From: Coriobacteriaceae bacterium
GTDB lineage: Bacteria > Actinomycetota > Coriobacteriia > Coriobacteriales > Coriobacteriaceae
DNA: 64,000 nucleotides
Assembly (NCBI GenBank): GCA_902363125.1
Contig: CABIZD010000002.1
Span: 206,851 to 270,850, forward strand
Reading direction: 5' to 3'
How positions within the stretch are numbered: the first letter of the stretch is position 1; every line of letters begins with the position of its first letter. Position numbers and translations under genes: made by a program. The notes under the pieces were generated by a model that saw only the letters and a list, made by a program, of their open reading frames with translations, was not told the DNA's origin and ran no database searches. This document shows, one piece after another, positions 18,281-26,609 of this stretch.

Positions 18281-19102
18281 CTACAGCAGATGTTCCTCGA
18301 TAAAGATCGCGATGCCGTCTTCGTCGTTGCTCGCGGTTACAAAATCGGCGGCGGAGCGGGTGGCATCGCTGCCGTTTGCCATGGCCACGCCCACGCCGGC
18401 GTCGGCAACCATGCAGGTGTCGTTATCGGCATCGCCAAACACGCAGATGTTCTGGAGCTCCATGCCGTTGAGCTCCGCCACGCGCACCAGGCCGCGCGTC
18501 TTGGACACGCGCGGATCCATGAACTCGTAGAGCCGCTGCGTGGTTTGCAGAGCCGCCGCCTTAACAGTGTCATCGGCAAACGTCGACGCCCGCTCAATCA
18601 CCCGCGGCATTACCTCGGGCGCCATGGTAAACATCACCTTGGGCTGCGGCTCGCGCAAAAACTCGGCGAAATCGACCACCTGGTAGGGCACGCCGTCGAC
18701 GCGCGACAGGTGCTCGACGCACGCGTTGCTCTCGGGCACGTAGAACACGCCGTCTCGGGGGCAGACGGGCGTTGCCGGAAGGTCCGCCATGTGCTTGCAG
18801 ATGCGCGCGATGGTCTCGCCCGACAGCGGATAGCTCAGCTCGTTGATGTCGTGCGCGCGGTCGATGACCTCGGCGCCACCGCAGCCCACGAGCACGTCCA
18901 CCAGGCCTTCGATGCCCCAGAGCTCGTACATGGCCTCGGTCGCGTGGGCGTCGCGCCCGGTGCACAGGCCAAAGAGCACGCCACGGTCGCGCAGGGCGCG
19001 GATTGCTGCCACGGTGCGCGGGGGCACCGTGTGCTGGCTCGTGAGCAGCGTGCCGTCGATATCGCAGAACACGGCTTTGATGTGGCTGAAGGTGGTGTCC
19101 AT
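18281..19102 (-). CDS. HAD-superfamily (Cof-type) sugar/nucleotide phosphatase
   Basis: A 273-residue haloacid dehalogenase-type hydrolase. Motif I is AVFCDIDGTLL with both catalytic aspartates, motif II lies in LCTGRDA, and motifs III/IV are in VFGDADNDTCMVADAGVGVAM. The large C2-type cap between motifs II and III places it with Cof/YbiV phosphatases that remove phosphate from sugar phosphates, FMN or similar. The start at 19102 has AGAAAGG upstream. It stands alone between repeats, so no pathway can be assigned. Confidence 0.9.
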   Translation of the reverse strand: MDTTFSHIKAVFCDIDGTLLTSQHTVPPRTVAAIRALRDRGVLFGLCTGRDAHATEAMYELWGIEGLVDVLVGCGGAEVIDRAHDINELSYPLSGETIARICKHMADLPATPVCPRDGVFYVPESNACVEHLSRVDGVPYQVVDFAEFLREPQPKVMFTMAPEVMPRVIERASTFADDTVKAAALQTTQRLYEFMDPRVSKTRGLVRVAELNGMELQNICVFGDADNDTCMVADAGVGVAMANGSDATRSAADFVTASNDEDGIAIFIEEHLL

Positions 19103-19196
19103 GGGAGCCTTTCTGGGTTGTGCGGCGGTGTGGGGTGTGGCCGGAAATGGTGTACATGGTATACCAAGGCGCGGGCGCGGCCCGTCAAAGCAAAAA

Positions 19197-19229
19197 CCAC
19201 CACAAAGGTGCCTGGTCCCTCTGTGGTGG
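19197..19229. repeat. 33-bp hairpin repeat, copy B
   Basis: CCACCACAAAGG / CCTCTGTGGTGG, same spacing as the other copies. It shares the flank AAAGCAAAAA with copy C. It lies in the gap between the HAD and MFS genes. Confidence 0.85.
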
Positions 19230-19247
19230 TTGCGACGTCTACGGGCC

Positions 19248-19312
19248 AAACCATCACAACATTCGATGTTTTTCGGCAAAATCGCGATTTTCATCGAATG
19301 TTGTGATGGTTT
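19248..19312. repeat. 65-bp palindromic repeat, copy 1
   Basis: 21-bp perfect inverted arms (CCATCACAACATTCGATG and complement) around a 23-nt centre. It abuts the stop codon of the MFS gene, where it may terminate transcription. Two more copies of exactly the same length lie at 23355 and 24597. Confidence 0.9.
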
Positions 19313-19313
19313 C

Positions 19314-20594
19314 TTACCGCTTTACGGCACGATCCAAGTGATTGCGTCCAAACAACAGCAGCGCCGCAGGGACCGCCGTCACGACCATGCCTGCCCCCAC
19401 GAGTGTCCGTTGTACGCCAAATGTCGCCGCCAGCCACGGGGCAATCGCCAGCGGCGCCACGCCGGCGAACATATTGCCAAAGCCCATGACCGAGCTCACA
19501 CGGCCAAGTTGCTCGAGCGGCGCCGTCGTTTGCACGATGGTGTTGTGGAGCGGGTTGACGACACCCCAAGCTATGCCCAGGGCGATCTGGCCGACGAGGG
19601 CCACGCCCACGTACGGTGTCCCCACATAGAGCAAACTTCCCAGGCCCACGGACATGAGCGCCACGAGCAGCGTTTTAAGGTTGACCAGGTGCGGCGGCAA
19701 GCGGAGCGCGAGCACGGCACCCAGCACCGCGCCGACACCGCAGGCAGACGAGAGCCAGCCCATCCACTCAACGCCAACATGCAGAACATCGCGATAGAAG
19801 AACGACTCGAGCGGGTCGAAGGCTCCGTAGCCAAAGTTCGAAAGAAAAATGATGCAGAAAAGTAGCGCGAGGACGCTGCTGGTGAAGACTGTCTTGATGC
19901 TGGCTGCGAAGGTGGCGCGGGCGGACGTGCTAGGGTTGGAGCTTTGTCCCGCACGCTCCCCTTCCTCTGCCGAATCGGCATCCGCATCCCCGGCGACATG
20001 GCTGGTCTGCGGCCTAAAGCCCCAGCCGACGACGAACGCCAGCACGGTAAAGAGCATCATGAGCACGAACACCGCGCGCGACGATGCAGCAGCTGCGACA
20101 AAGCCGCCCAACGTGGGCCCGACGATGATGCTCACGTTTGAAAACATGGCGATGGCGGAGTTGATGTCTTTGAGCTCGACAGGATCGTCGGTGAGGTAGG
20201 CCGGATAGGACGTGGCAATGGGCTGGGCGAATCCCATCGTAAAGCCTAGGAACACCGCGCCGAGCAGGACGATGCCGGTCGCGCTGCCAAAGGCGATGAT
20301 TGCCGTGCCAGTTGCGAGCGTGCCCACAATGCTCAGCAAGAAATGGCGGCGCGGACCCCAGGCGTCGAGTACCGCGCCACCCGCAAAGGATCCCAGGATC
20401 ACAAATACATTCATAAACAGGACGGCCAGCGATGTCGCCACGACAGAGGCATCGTCTGCATAGGTGAGCGTTCCGATGACGCCGATAAAATAACTGGTCT
20501 GAAACCCGGTGTAGATGAGAAAGCGCATCGCCACCAGGCGTTTAGCCCGCGCGGACAGCGACGAGCGGACTTTTGGGGATACAGATGTGGGCAT
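19314..20594 (-). CDS. Major facilitator superfamily transporter
   Basis: A 426-residue membrane protein with 12 predicted hydrophobic helices and the MFS-type loop DAWGPRRHFLLS after helix 2-3. The first helices (RFLIYTGFQTSYFIGVIGTL) and the overall pattern fit the drug/enterobactin-exporter-like MFS group. I chose ATG 20594 because AAGGAGTCCCC precedes it; a longer reading to 20633 lacks such a site. A charged loop of about 30 residues splits the two halves. It is a single gene; the substrate is unknown. Confidence 0.88.
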   Translation of the reverse strand: MPTSVSPKVRSSLSARAKRLVAMRFLIYTGFQTSYFIGVIGTLTYADDASVVATSLAVLFMNVFVILGSFAGGAVLDAWGPRRHFLLSIVGTLATGTAIIAFGSATGIVLLGAVFLGFTMGFAQPIATSYPAYLTDDPVELKDINSAIAMFSNVSIIVGPTLGGFVAAAASSRAVFVLMMLFTVLAFVVGWGFRPQTSHVAGDADADSAEEGERAGQSSNPSTSARATFAASIKTVFTSSVLALLFCIIFLSNFGYGAFDPLESFFYRDVLHVGVEWMGWLSSACGVGAVLGAVLALRLPPHLVNLKTLLVALMSVGLGSLLYVGTPYVGVALVGQIALGIAWGVVNPLHNTIVQTTAPLEQLGRVSSVMGFGNMFAGVAPLAIAPWLAATFGVQRTLVGAGMVVTAVPAALLLFGRNHLDRAVKR

Positions 20595-20766
20595 GGGGAC
20601 TCCTTGTTTCATACGAATGCGGACGGCGGGCATTCGCCACCGTCTGTCAAATCAATCTATCCGCATGAAACATTAGACACATCAAGCCCCTTTTCTCCGT
20701 TTTTCGCCCGTCATGAACTACTTGGTAGATTGTAAGGCATGTCCCACACATCCACCAAAGCAAAAA

Positions 20767-20799
20767 CCACCACAAAGGTGCCTGGCCCCTTTGTGGTGG
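20767..20799. repeat. 33-bp hairpin repeat, copy C
   Basis: Perfect 12-bp arms CCACCACAAAGG / CCTTTGTGGTGG around a GTGCCTGGC-type loop. Confidence 0.88.
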
Positions 20800-20818
20800 A
20801 AGCGACGTTTGCCCAGAT

Positions 20819-20859
20819 AAAACCTACCAAAACAGACCTGTCCCCTTTTGGCAGGTTTT
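20819..20859. repeat. 41-bp hairpin with CCTGTCCCC loop at the end of moaC-mobB
   Basis: Arms AAAACCTACCAAAA (20819-20832) and TTTTGGCAGGTTTT (20846-20859), one mismatch, with ACCTGTCCCC between them. The near-identical decamers GCCCAGATAA (20811-20820) and GGCCAGATAA (20861-20870) lie on either side. It overlaps the last codon of the fusion gene and likely terminates it. Confidence 0.7.
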
Positions 20860-22162
20860 AGGCCAGATAATCTTGGATCAGGTCGCAGATGGCTCGGGCG
20901 TCGTTGATGTTGATGGCTCGGGTCGCAAAGCCGGCGTCGAAGGCCTGACGCGCCAGTGCCTCGTTGCAGGCAAGGGCCAGCGTGTGGCCATCGACCAGGT
21001 CGAGTGAGCTCTTGCCGCGCAGACGGTCGACACCGGAGCGCGCGACCACGATGTTGTCGAAGCTCTCGGTCTTGTAGCCCTCAATGATTACCACGTCGAC
21101 ATCGTTGTAGCGCGACAGCAGCTCGCGCGCGGGCATCTCGTCCTCCTCGCGCGTGTCGGCGTACTCCGCCCAGCGCGTGGCGCAGATGAGGCCCACGTGC
21201 TTGGATCCGGCCTGGTGATGGCGCCACGTATCCTTAGCGGGCACGTCGATATCAAAGCCGTGATGCCCGTGATGCTTGAGCGAACCCACGCGCAGGCCGC
21301 GGCGAGTGAGCTCGGCTATGACCTTCTCGACGAGCGTGGTCTTGCCCGAGTTTTGGTAGCCGATAAACGCGATCGCGGGGACGGCCGGTGTCGGAGCTGC
21401 GGGCGCGACGGCGACGGGTGCGCTTGCGGGCGCGGCGCCGTCAGCGGCCACGGCCTCAACGGCAGCGGCCTGACGCTCTGCGCGATCCCATATGCCCGAT
21501 CGGCCGCCCTCCTTGTGCAGCAGGCGCACGTCGACGATCTCCATGCCGCGATCGACCGCCTTGCACATGTCATAGATCGTAAGGCACGCGGCACTCGCGC
21601 CGGTCAGGGCCTCCATCTCGATACCCGTCTTGCCCGTTACGCCGGCCGTAACCAGCACGTGAAAGCCAACCTGCCCGTCCGCGCGCGCCGGCGCCCAGCC
21701 CTCGGGCACGTCCTCGACAGGCGTCCCCGCCGCAGCGATGGGCGCAATGTCGCACTTGCTCTTGGTAATAAGCAACGGATGGCACATGGGAATGATGTCG
21801 CTCGTGCGCTTGATGGCCATGATGCCCGCCACGCGCGCGCAGGCAAGCACGTCGCCTTTTTTGGCGCGGTCCTGCAGCACCATGGCCTGCGTCTCGGGAT
21901 GCATGAGGATGGTGCCCTCGGCGATGGCGATGCGATGGGTCTCGGCCTTGTCGGACACGTCGACCATGCGCACCTCGCCCTTGGCGTCCACATGCGTCAG
22001 CTCGTCGCGACGGGCGTCACGGGCGGGCTCGGCTGCAGCACTGGCAGACGGCTGTGCGGACGCGTCGGCGTTGCCAGCATTCGCCGCAGCCGTGACTTTG
22101 TGGGCAGACATCGCGGCCCTGCGAGCGGCCTTGGTGGCATCGGCGTACCTGCTCTTGGCCAT
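20858..22162 (-). CDS. Fusion of MoaC (cyclic pyranopterin synthase) and MobB (Mo-cofactor GTP-binding protein)
   Basis: A 434-residue two-domain protein for molybdenum cofactor synthesis. Residues ~55-215 are MoaC, with the DIIPMCHPL motif and GVTGKTGIEMEALTGASAA, and convert the MoaA product to cyclic pyranopterin monophosphate. After an Ala/Pro-rich linker, residues ~265-434 are MobB, with Walker A GYQNSGKTTL and VDVVIIEGYK, which assists attachment of the guanine nucleotide to Mo-cofactor. The N-terminal ~50 residues are Ala-rich and probably disordered. The start at 22162 has GGAGGATGATC upstream, lies 4 bp after the moaA stop codon, and is clearly co-transcribed with moaA. Confidence 0.93.
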   Translation of the reverse strand: MAKSRYADATKAARRAAMSAHKVTAAANAGNADASAQPSASAAAEPARDARRDELTHVDAKGEVRMVDVSDKAETHRIAIAEGTILMHPETQAMVLQDRAKKGDVLACARVAGIMAIKRTSDIIPMCHPLLITKSKCDIAPIAAAGTPVEDVPEGWAPARADGQVGFHVLVTAGVTGKTGIEMEALTGASAACLTIYDMCKAVDRGMEIVDVRLLHKEGGRSGIWDRAERQAAAVEAVAADGAAPASAPVAVAPAAPTPAVPAIAFIGYQNSGKTTLVEKVIAELTRRGLRVGSLKHHGHHGFDIDVPAKDTWRHHQAGSKHVGLICATRWAEYADTREEDEMPARELLSRYNDVDVVIIEGYKTESFDNIVVARSGVDRLRGKSSLDLVDGHTLALACNEALARQAFDAGFATRAININDARAICDLIQDYLA

Positions 22163-22166
22163 ATGA

Positions 22167-23222
22167 TCATCCTCCGATTTGGGACATAAATCGTTGCGTG
22201 CCCTCAATTATCGCGTGTTCCTGCGGTTTGTGGGCCACGGCATCGCGCCAAATCGAAACTACCTGCATATCATCACCACGGCGCAGGGCATCGCGCACCG
22301 AATACTCGGCATCACTGAACAGGCACGGACGCACGTTACCGTCGGCCGTCAGGCGCAGACGGTTGCAATTCGCGCAAAAATGGTTGGACATGGCGCTGAT
22401 GAAGCCGACCGTTCCCGCCGCGCCCGGAAAGTGCCAATAGCGCGCAGGGCCCGCGCCGGCAGGAGCGTCGTTGATGTCGAGCGGCTCGAGCTCGCCCAGA
22501 CCAACCGCGGCGGCCCCGGCATTGATGCGCGCCCGCAGCTCGTCGCTCGGAACGGTGTCACTCGCATCCCACAGCTCGGGATTGAGCGCGGGCGCATGCG
22601 GGTCCACGGCGCAATGCGAGCTCGTGCGCTCGTCGCCAATGGGCATGTATTCGATAAAGCGCAGGTGGATGGGGCGGTCGACGGTCAGCCGCGCAAGGGC
22701 CGCCACATCTTGGTTGAGTCGGCGCACCACAACGCAGTTGACCTTAACGGGCTCAAAGCCCCAAGCCAGCGCCGCGTCGATGCCGGCCATGGTCTGTTCG
22801 AGCCGACCCAGACGCGTGATCTTTCCAAACAGCGTAGGGTCGAGCGTGTCGAGCGAGATGTTGACGCGGTTAAGCCCGGCATCTTTGAGCTGCGGTGCCA
22901 ACTTGGGCAGCAGGGCACCATTGGTGGTGAGCGAGATGTCCTCGATCTGCGGGATCGCGCGGATGTCACGAATGAGCGGAATGATACGGCGGCTGACCAG
23001 CGGCTCGCCACCCGTCAGGCGCACGCGGCGAATGCCCTCCCCCGCTACCAAGCGCACAAAGCGGGCGATTTCCTCGGCGCTGAGCAGCTCGTCGTGTGCG
23101 CGAGGCGCCACGCCATCGGCCGGCATGCAGTAAATGCAGCGGAAATTGCACTTGTCGGTAACGGCAATACGCAGGTAGTTGATATCGCGGCCAAAGCCGT
23201 CATGTTGCACGTGCCCGTCCAC
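22167..23222 (-). CDS. moaA: GTP 3',8-cyclase (radical SAM), molybdenum cofactor synthesis
   Basis: A 351-residue MoaA that opens the pathway from GTP. The N-terminal radical SAM cluster is CNFRCIYC, followed by RLTGGEPLVSRR. The C-terminal substrate-side cluster is in HFCANCNRLRLTADGNVRPCLF, with a third Cys further on. The length is slightly above the family norm of ~330. It starts with GTG after GGGGAGGCC. The moaC-mobB fusion follows in the same operon. Together they cover early and late steps; moaD, moaE, moeA and mobA are not in the window. Confidence 0.95.
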   Translation of the reverse strand: MDGHVQHDGFGRDINYLRIAVTDKCNFRCIYCMPADGVAPRAHDELLSAEEIARFVRLVAGEGIRRVRLTGGEPLVSRRIIPLIRDIRAIPQIEDISLTTNGALLPKLAPQLKDAGLNRVNISLDTLDPTLFGKITRLGRLEQTMAGIDAALAWGFEPVKVNCVVVRRLNQDVAALARLTVDRPIHLRFIEYMPIGDERTSSHCAVDPHAPALNPELWDASDTVPSDELRARINAGAAAVGLGELEPLDINDAPAGAGPARYWHFPGAAGTVGFISAMSNHFCANCNRLRLTADGNVRPCLFSDAEYSVRDALRRGDDMQVVSIWRDAVAHKPQEHAIIEGTQRFMSQIGG

Positions 23223-23354
23223 GCAGGCCTCCCCTCACGCGGCGTTTTATTCTTCGGAAAACATAATACTCCACGGGAGAATCGTGCCGACACCCGTACG
23301 ACAGGACAGGTCGCTTCGAGCAAAACGGACTTTCCAAGCCCATCCTCAGCACGC

Positions 23355-23419
23355 AAACCATCACAACATTCGATGCTTTTCCCGTTTTTGGCAAAAAGCG
23401 TCGAATGTTGTGATGGTTT
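23355..23419. repeat. 65-bp palindromic repeat, copy 2
   Basis: 19-bp perfect arms (CCATCACAACATTCGA core) and a 27-nt centre. It lies just downstream of the nuclease-like gene at 23458 (on the minus strand) and may terminate it. Confidence 0.9.
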
Positions 23420-23457
23420 GCCTGCCCACAGCACCCCGCAGAAGGACCAAAGCGCCC

Positions 23458-24495
23458 CTAAAGACCGCCGTCCCAGTGTCGAATCACGAATTCTCGCAGG
23501 TCGTTTTGACGTTTCTGGAACGCTTCGCTTCGGTCGCACTTAAGGCCCATAGCGAGCGCGATGGCGTTCATCGCCCGGTGCAATTGCAGCTGATGGGCAA
23601 ACTGAGTCCCGGTGAGGACGATCATCCTAAAGCCCAGCGCGCTCAGCACGGTCATACGCTCCGCATCCGACGCGCTGCGCTGTTTATCAAGATGGTCCGA
23701 GCCGTTGTATTCAATCCCCGTACCGCTCGCAGGCGCATATACGTCGATCTCGAAATACCCGGACTTAGCGAGATATTTGAACTCGCTGGGAACATCGACC
23801 CGATGGTTGAGCTCGATCTTGACGTATCCCAGCCCGCCCTGGGAACGTTTTGCTACGACCATAATTGCGGTGGCCGTCTCCATGGGCGATCGCGCGCCAT
23901 CGTGCACGCGCTTGAGCACGGCGGCCGCGCGTACAGCCCCCTGACGAGATTGATTCTCATTGCAATAGGCAATCAAGTCGGCAACGGTATACCTCTGCCC
24001 CATCTCGATATAATCGCCTGTCGACAGATGATTCAAATGGTATCGGGCGCAGATTTCGTAGCCATATTCCAGCTGCTCGGGTTCGCTCATCCACGAACCC
24101 GCCTGGACAAAGCACATGGCCTCATCAACCACCAGAAGGCCCTCTGCCACCTCGATAAGATGGCCTGGAGGTACCGGCGCTCCAAACACATGGCACCTAA
24201 ATCCAGCCGGCGTCGAGCGCTCAAAATCGAAGTTGACGAGTGTGTCGATATGATCGAGCTCTTCTCGTGGAATACCAAGCGCAACCAGATAGTCGGTAAC
24301 GATCCCAACTGCCGTTGAAGCCCTCAGCCCCTTGGCATCGAGTCCCAATTTGGGCAGGCTCGCGGTCGGCTCCGCCTCGTTAGCAAGCGAGTCCTCATCG
24401 TATAGGCTGCTCGCTCGCGAGAGCGGCTCGGACGGGCGCGCCACGTTGTGGTACAGCCAGGCAGTCTTATGGGACAGGACGATCGGCAGGTCCAT
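23458..24495 (-). CDS. Orphan protein with PD-(D/E)XK (DUF559/Vsr-like) C-terminal domain
   Basis: A 345-residue protein of unknown role. The N-terminal ~190 residues are not recognisable. The C-terminal part has the layout of a small endonuclease fold: Glu206 in SPMETATAIM, Asp251 in FEIDVYAP, Glu262 in GIEYNGSDH, then a helix and LGFRMIVLTG. This matches the E...D...E-Y-x-G-x-x-H order of the DUF559/Vsr-like group, but with Tyr where a Lys is usual. The ATG at 24495 follows GGAGGGCTC. It is a single gene, bracketed by 65-bp palindromes at 23355 and 24597. Many such proteins occur per genome in Coriobacteriia, by my recollection. Confidence 0.65.
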   Translation of the reverse strand: MDLPIVLSHKTAWLYHNVARPSEPLSRASSLYDEDSLANEAEPTASLPKLGLDAKGLRASTAVGIVTDYLVALGIPREELDHIDTLVNFDFERSTPAGFRCHVFGAPVPPGHLIEVAEGLLVVDEAMCFVQAGSWMSEPEQLEYGYEICARYHLNHLSTGDYIEMGQRYTVADLIAYCNENQSRQGAVRAAAVLKRVHDGARSPMETATAIMVVAKRSQGGLGYVKIELNHRVDVPSEFKYLAKSGYFEIDVYAPASGTGIEYNGSDHLDKQRSASDAERMTVLSALGFRMIVLTGTQFAHQLQLHRAMNAIALAMGLKCDRSEAFQKRQNDLREFVIRHWDGGL

Positions 24496-24596
24496 GAGCC
24501 CTCCAATGGAGTCGGATAACCAACCTTATTCCCCTGCCCACGGGTCCGCACACCTTCGTGCGCAAGAAAGCGATTCCACCCGATCGAGTGGCAAAA

Positions 24597-24661
24597 AAAC
24601 CATCACAACATTCGATGCTTTTCCCGATTTTGTCAAAAAACGTCGAATGTTGTGATGGTTT
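24597..24661. repeat. 65-bp palindromic repeat, copy 3
   Basis: Same 19-bp arms as copy 2, with a nearly identical centre. It lies between the start of the nuclease-like gene and the end of the ABC gene at 24711, and so may terminate the ABC operon. Confidence 0.9.
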
Positions 24662-24710
24662 GAGGCGAGGTGAGAGGCACGGAGGGACCAAAGCATCGTG
24701 CTCGAACGGG

Positions 24711-26609
24711 TTAATCCAACTCTTTTAAGCCATGCGCCAGCTGCCAGTACTCGCCGTGCTGGGCGAGCAGTTCTTCGTGCGCGCCGCGCTCGATGATGCG
24801 GCCGTGTTCGAGGACCATGATGGCATCGGCGTCGCGGACGGTGGACAGGCGGTGCGCGATCATAAACGTGGTGCGTCCGCGCATGATGCGGTCCATACCG
24901 CGCTCGATGAGCTTTTCGGTGCGCGTGTCGATGCTCGAAGTGGCCTCGTCCAGGATGAGCACCGGCGGGTCAGCGACGGCCACGCGCGCGATGGCGAGCA
25001 GCTGGCGCTGGCCCTGCGACAGGTTGGCGCCGTCGGCCGTGACCGGCGTGTCGTAGCCTCTAGGCAGGCGGCGAATAAACGAGTCGGCGCAGGCCGCCTC
25101 GGCAGCGGCGCGCACCTCCTCGTCGGTCGCGTCGAGCTTGCCAAAGCGGATGTTCTGCGCAATGGTGCCGCTAAACAGGTGCGTATCCTGCAGCACAATG
25201 CCGAGCGACCCGCGCAGGCTGGCCTTGGCAATGTGCTTGACGTCGATGCCGTCGTACGTGATCTCGCCGTCATCGACCTCGTAGAAGCGGTTGATGAGGT
25301 TGGTGATGGTCGTCTTTCCGGCGCCCGTCGAGCCCACAAACGCGATCTTTTGCCCCGGCTTGGCAAACAGGTTGAGGTCCGTGAGCACGCGGGTGCCCGG
25401 CACGTAGGAAAAGTCCACGGCATGGAAACGCACGTCGCCGGCAAGCGGAACCAAGCCGCACGTGAGCTCGGTACCGTCGGCAGCCACCGCGCGGCCCGAC
25501 TCATCAACGGCTGCCACGTCATGCAAGTGCCCGTACGCGCCCACGCCCTGGCCCTCGGGAATTTTCCACGCCCACGCGGCGTCGCCCGTCTGCACCAGCT
25601 CCACGTAGCCCTCGTCCACCTCGGGCTTAAGGTCCATGGCGGCAAACAGGCGCTCGGCACCGGCCAGCGCGTTGAGCAAAAAGTTGCCCAGCTGCGTAAA
25701 CTGGTTGATGGGCATGGCCGCCTGGCGTACAAAGACCAGGTAACTTGCAAGCGCGCCCACGTCGGCGAGTCCCTTGATGCAGAGCATGCCGCCCGCCACG
25801 GCGACGATGGCATAGTTGACGTAGCCAATCACGACGGTCATGGGCACCATGGAGTTGGCATAGCTCACGGCGGCGGTGCCGGTACGGCGAAGCTCGTCGT
25901 TGCGGCAGGCGAAGCCGGCAACATTCGCTGCCTCGCGGTTAAAGACCTTGATGACCTTTTGGCCCGAGACCATCTCTTCGATATATCCGTCCAAGTCGCC
26001 AAGCGATGCCTGCTGGGCGGCAAAGAAGCGCTTAGAGCGCGCGCCCGAGTAGCGCGCATACAGCACAATGGCCGCATCGCACACGAACGTGATAATCGTG
26101 AGCTGCCAGTTGAGGATGATGAGCATGGCCGTGGTGCCCACAACCTGAATGGCGGCCTGAATCACGTTGGCAAAGCTGTTGTTGAGCGCCTCGGAGACGG
26201 TGTCGACGTCGTTGGTGAAAAAGCTCATGATGTCGCCCGAGCGTGTGCCGTCAAAATAGCTGAGCGGCAGCGTCTGGATGTGCGCGAACAGGTCGCGGCG
26301 AATATCGGACACCACGCGTTGGGCCGCGCGCACCATGATTTGTGAGTAGCCCAGGGCCGAGAGCACGCCCGCGGCGTAGATGATCGCCGTCAGGATGACC
26401 TGCTTGGCAAGCAGTTCCTCCCCGCCCGTGGCCAAACCGTTAACGATGGGGCGCACCATGTAGGTGCCGGCGAGGCTCGCGATGGCGGCGACGGAGGCGA
26501 GCACGCCCACCGCGAGCAACGAGAACTTGGCATGCCCCATGTAGGAGAGCAGGCGGAGCACAGTGCGCTTGAGGTCGGCCGGGCGTGCTTGGGCTGCGGT
26601 CTTAGGCAT
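24711..26609 (-). CDS. Heterodimeric ABC exporter subunit with consensus ATP site
   Basis: A 632-residue permease-ATPase. The membrane domain covers about residues 20-320. The ATPase has Walker A GSTGAGKTT, signature LSQGQRQ and Walker B LILDEATSSID with the catalytic Glu. An unusual ~50-residue insert (around EGQGVGAYGHLHDVAAVDE) lies between the two domains. A much longer open frame to 27281 is only read-through of the upstream gene. The ATG at 26609 lies inside the end of the upstream ABC gene (8-bp overlap), so the two are translated together and form one exporter, as in TmrAB/TM287-288 or MdlAB. Confidence 0.93.
   Translation of the reverse strand: MPKTAAQARPADLKRTVLRLLSYMGHAKFSLLAVGVLASVAAIASLAGTYMVRPIVNGLATGGEELLAKQVILTAIIYAAGVLSALGYSQIMVRAAQRVVSDIRRDLFAHIQTLPLSYFDGTRSGDIMSFFTNDVDTVSEALNNSFANVIQAAIQVVGTTAMLIILNWQLTIITFVCDAAIVLYARYSGARSKRFFAAQQASLGDLDGYIEEMVSGQKVIKVFNREAANVAGFACRNDELRRTGTAAVSYANSMVPMTVVIGYVNYAIVAVAGGMLCIKGLADVGALASYLVFVRQAAMPINQFTQLGNFLLNALAGAERLFAAMDLKPEVDEGYVELVQTGDAAWAWKIPEGQGVGAYGHLHDVAAVDESGRAVAADGTELTCGLVPLAGDVRFHAVDFSYVPGTRVLTDLNLFAKPGQKIAFVGSTGAGKTTITNLINRFYEVDDGEITYDGIDVKHIAKASLRGSLGIVLQDTHLFSGTIAQNIRFGKLDATDEEVRAAAEAACADSFIRRLPRGYDTPVTADGANLSQGQRQLLAIARVAVADPPVLILDEATSSIDTRTEKLIERGMDRIMRGRTTFMIAHRLSTVRDADAIMVLEHGRIIERGAHEELLAQHGEYWQLAHGLKELD

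Noticed and set aside
20645..20650. TTGACA on the minus strand as -35 box of the MFS gene
   Set aside because: No -10-like sequence at 16-18 bp; the expected place is GC-rich.
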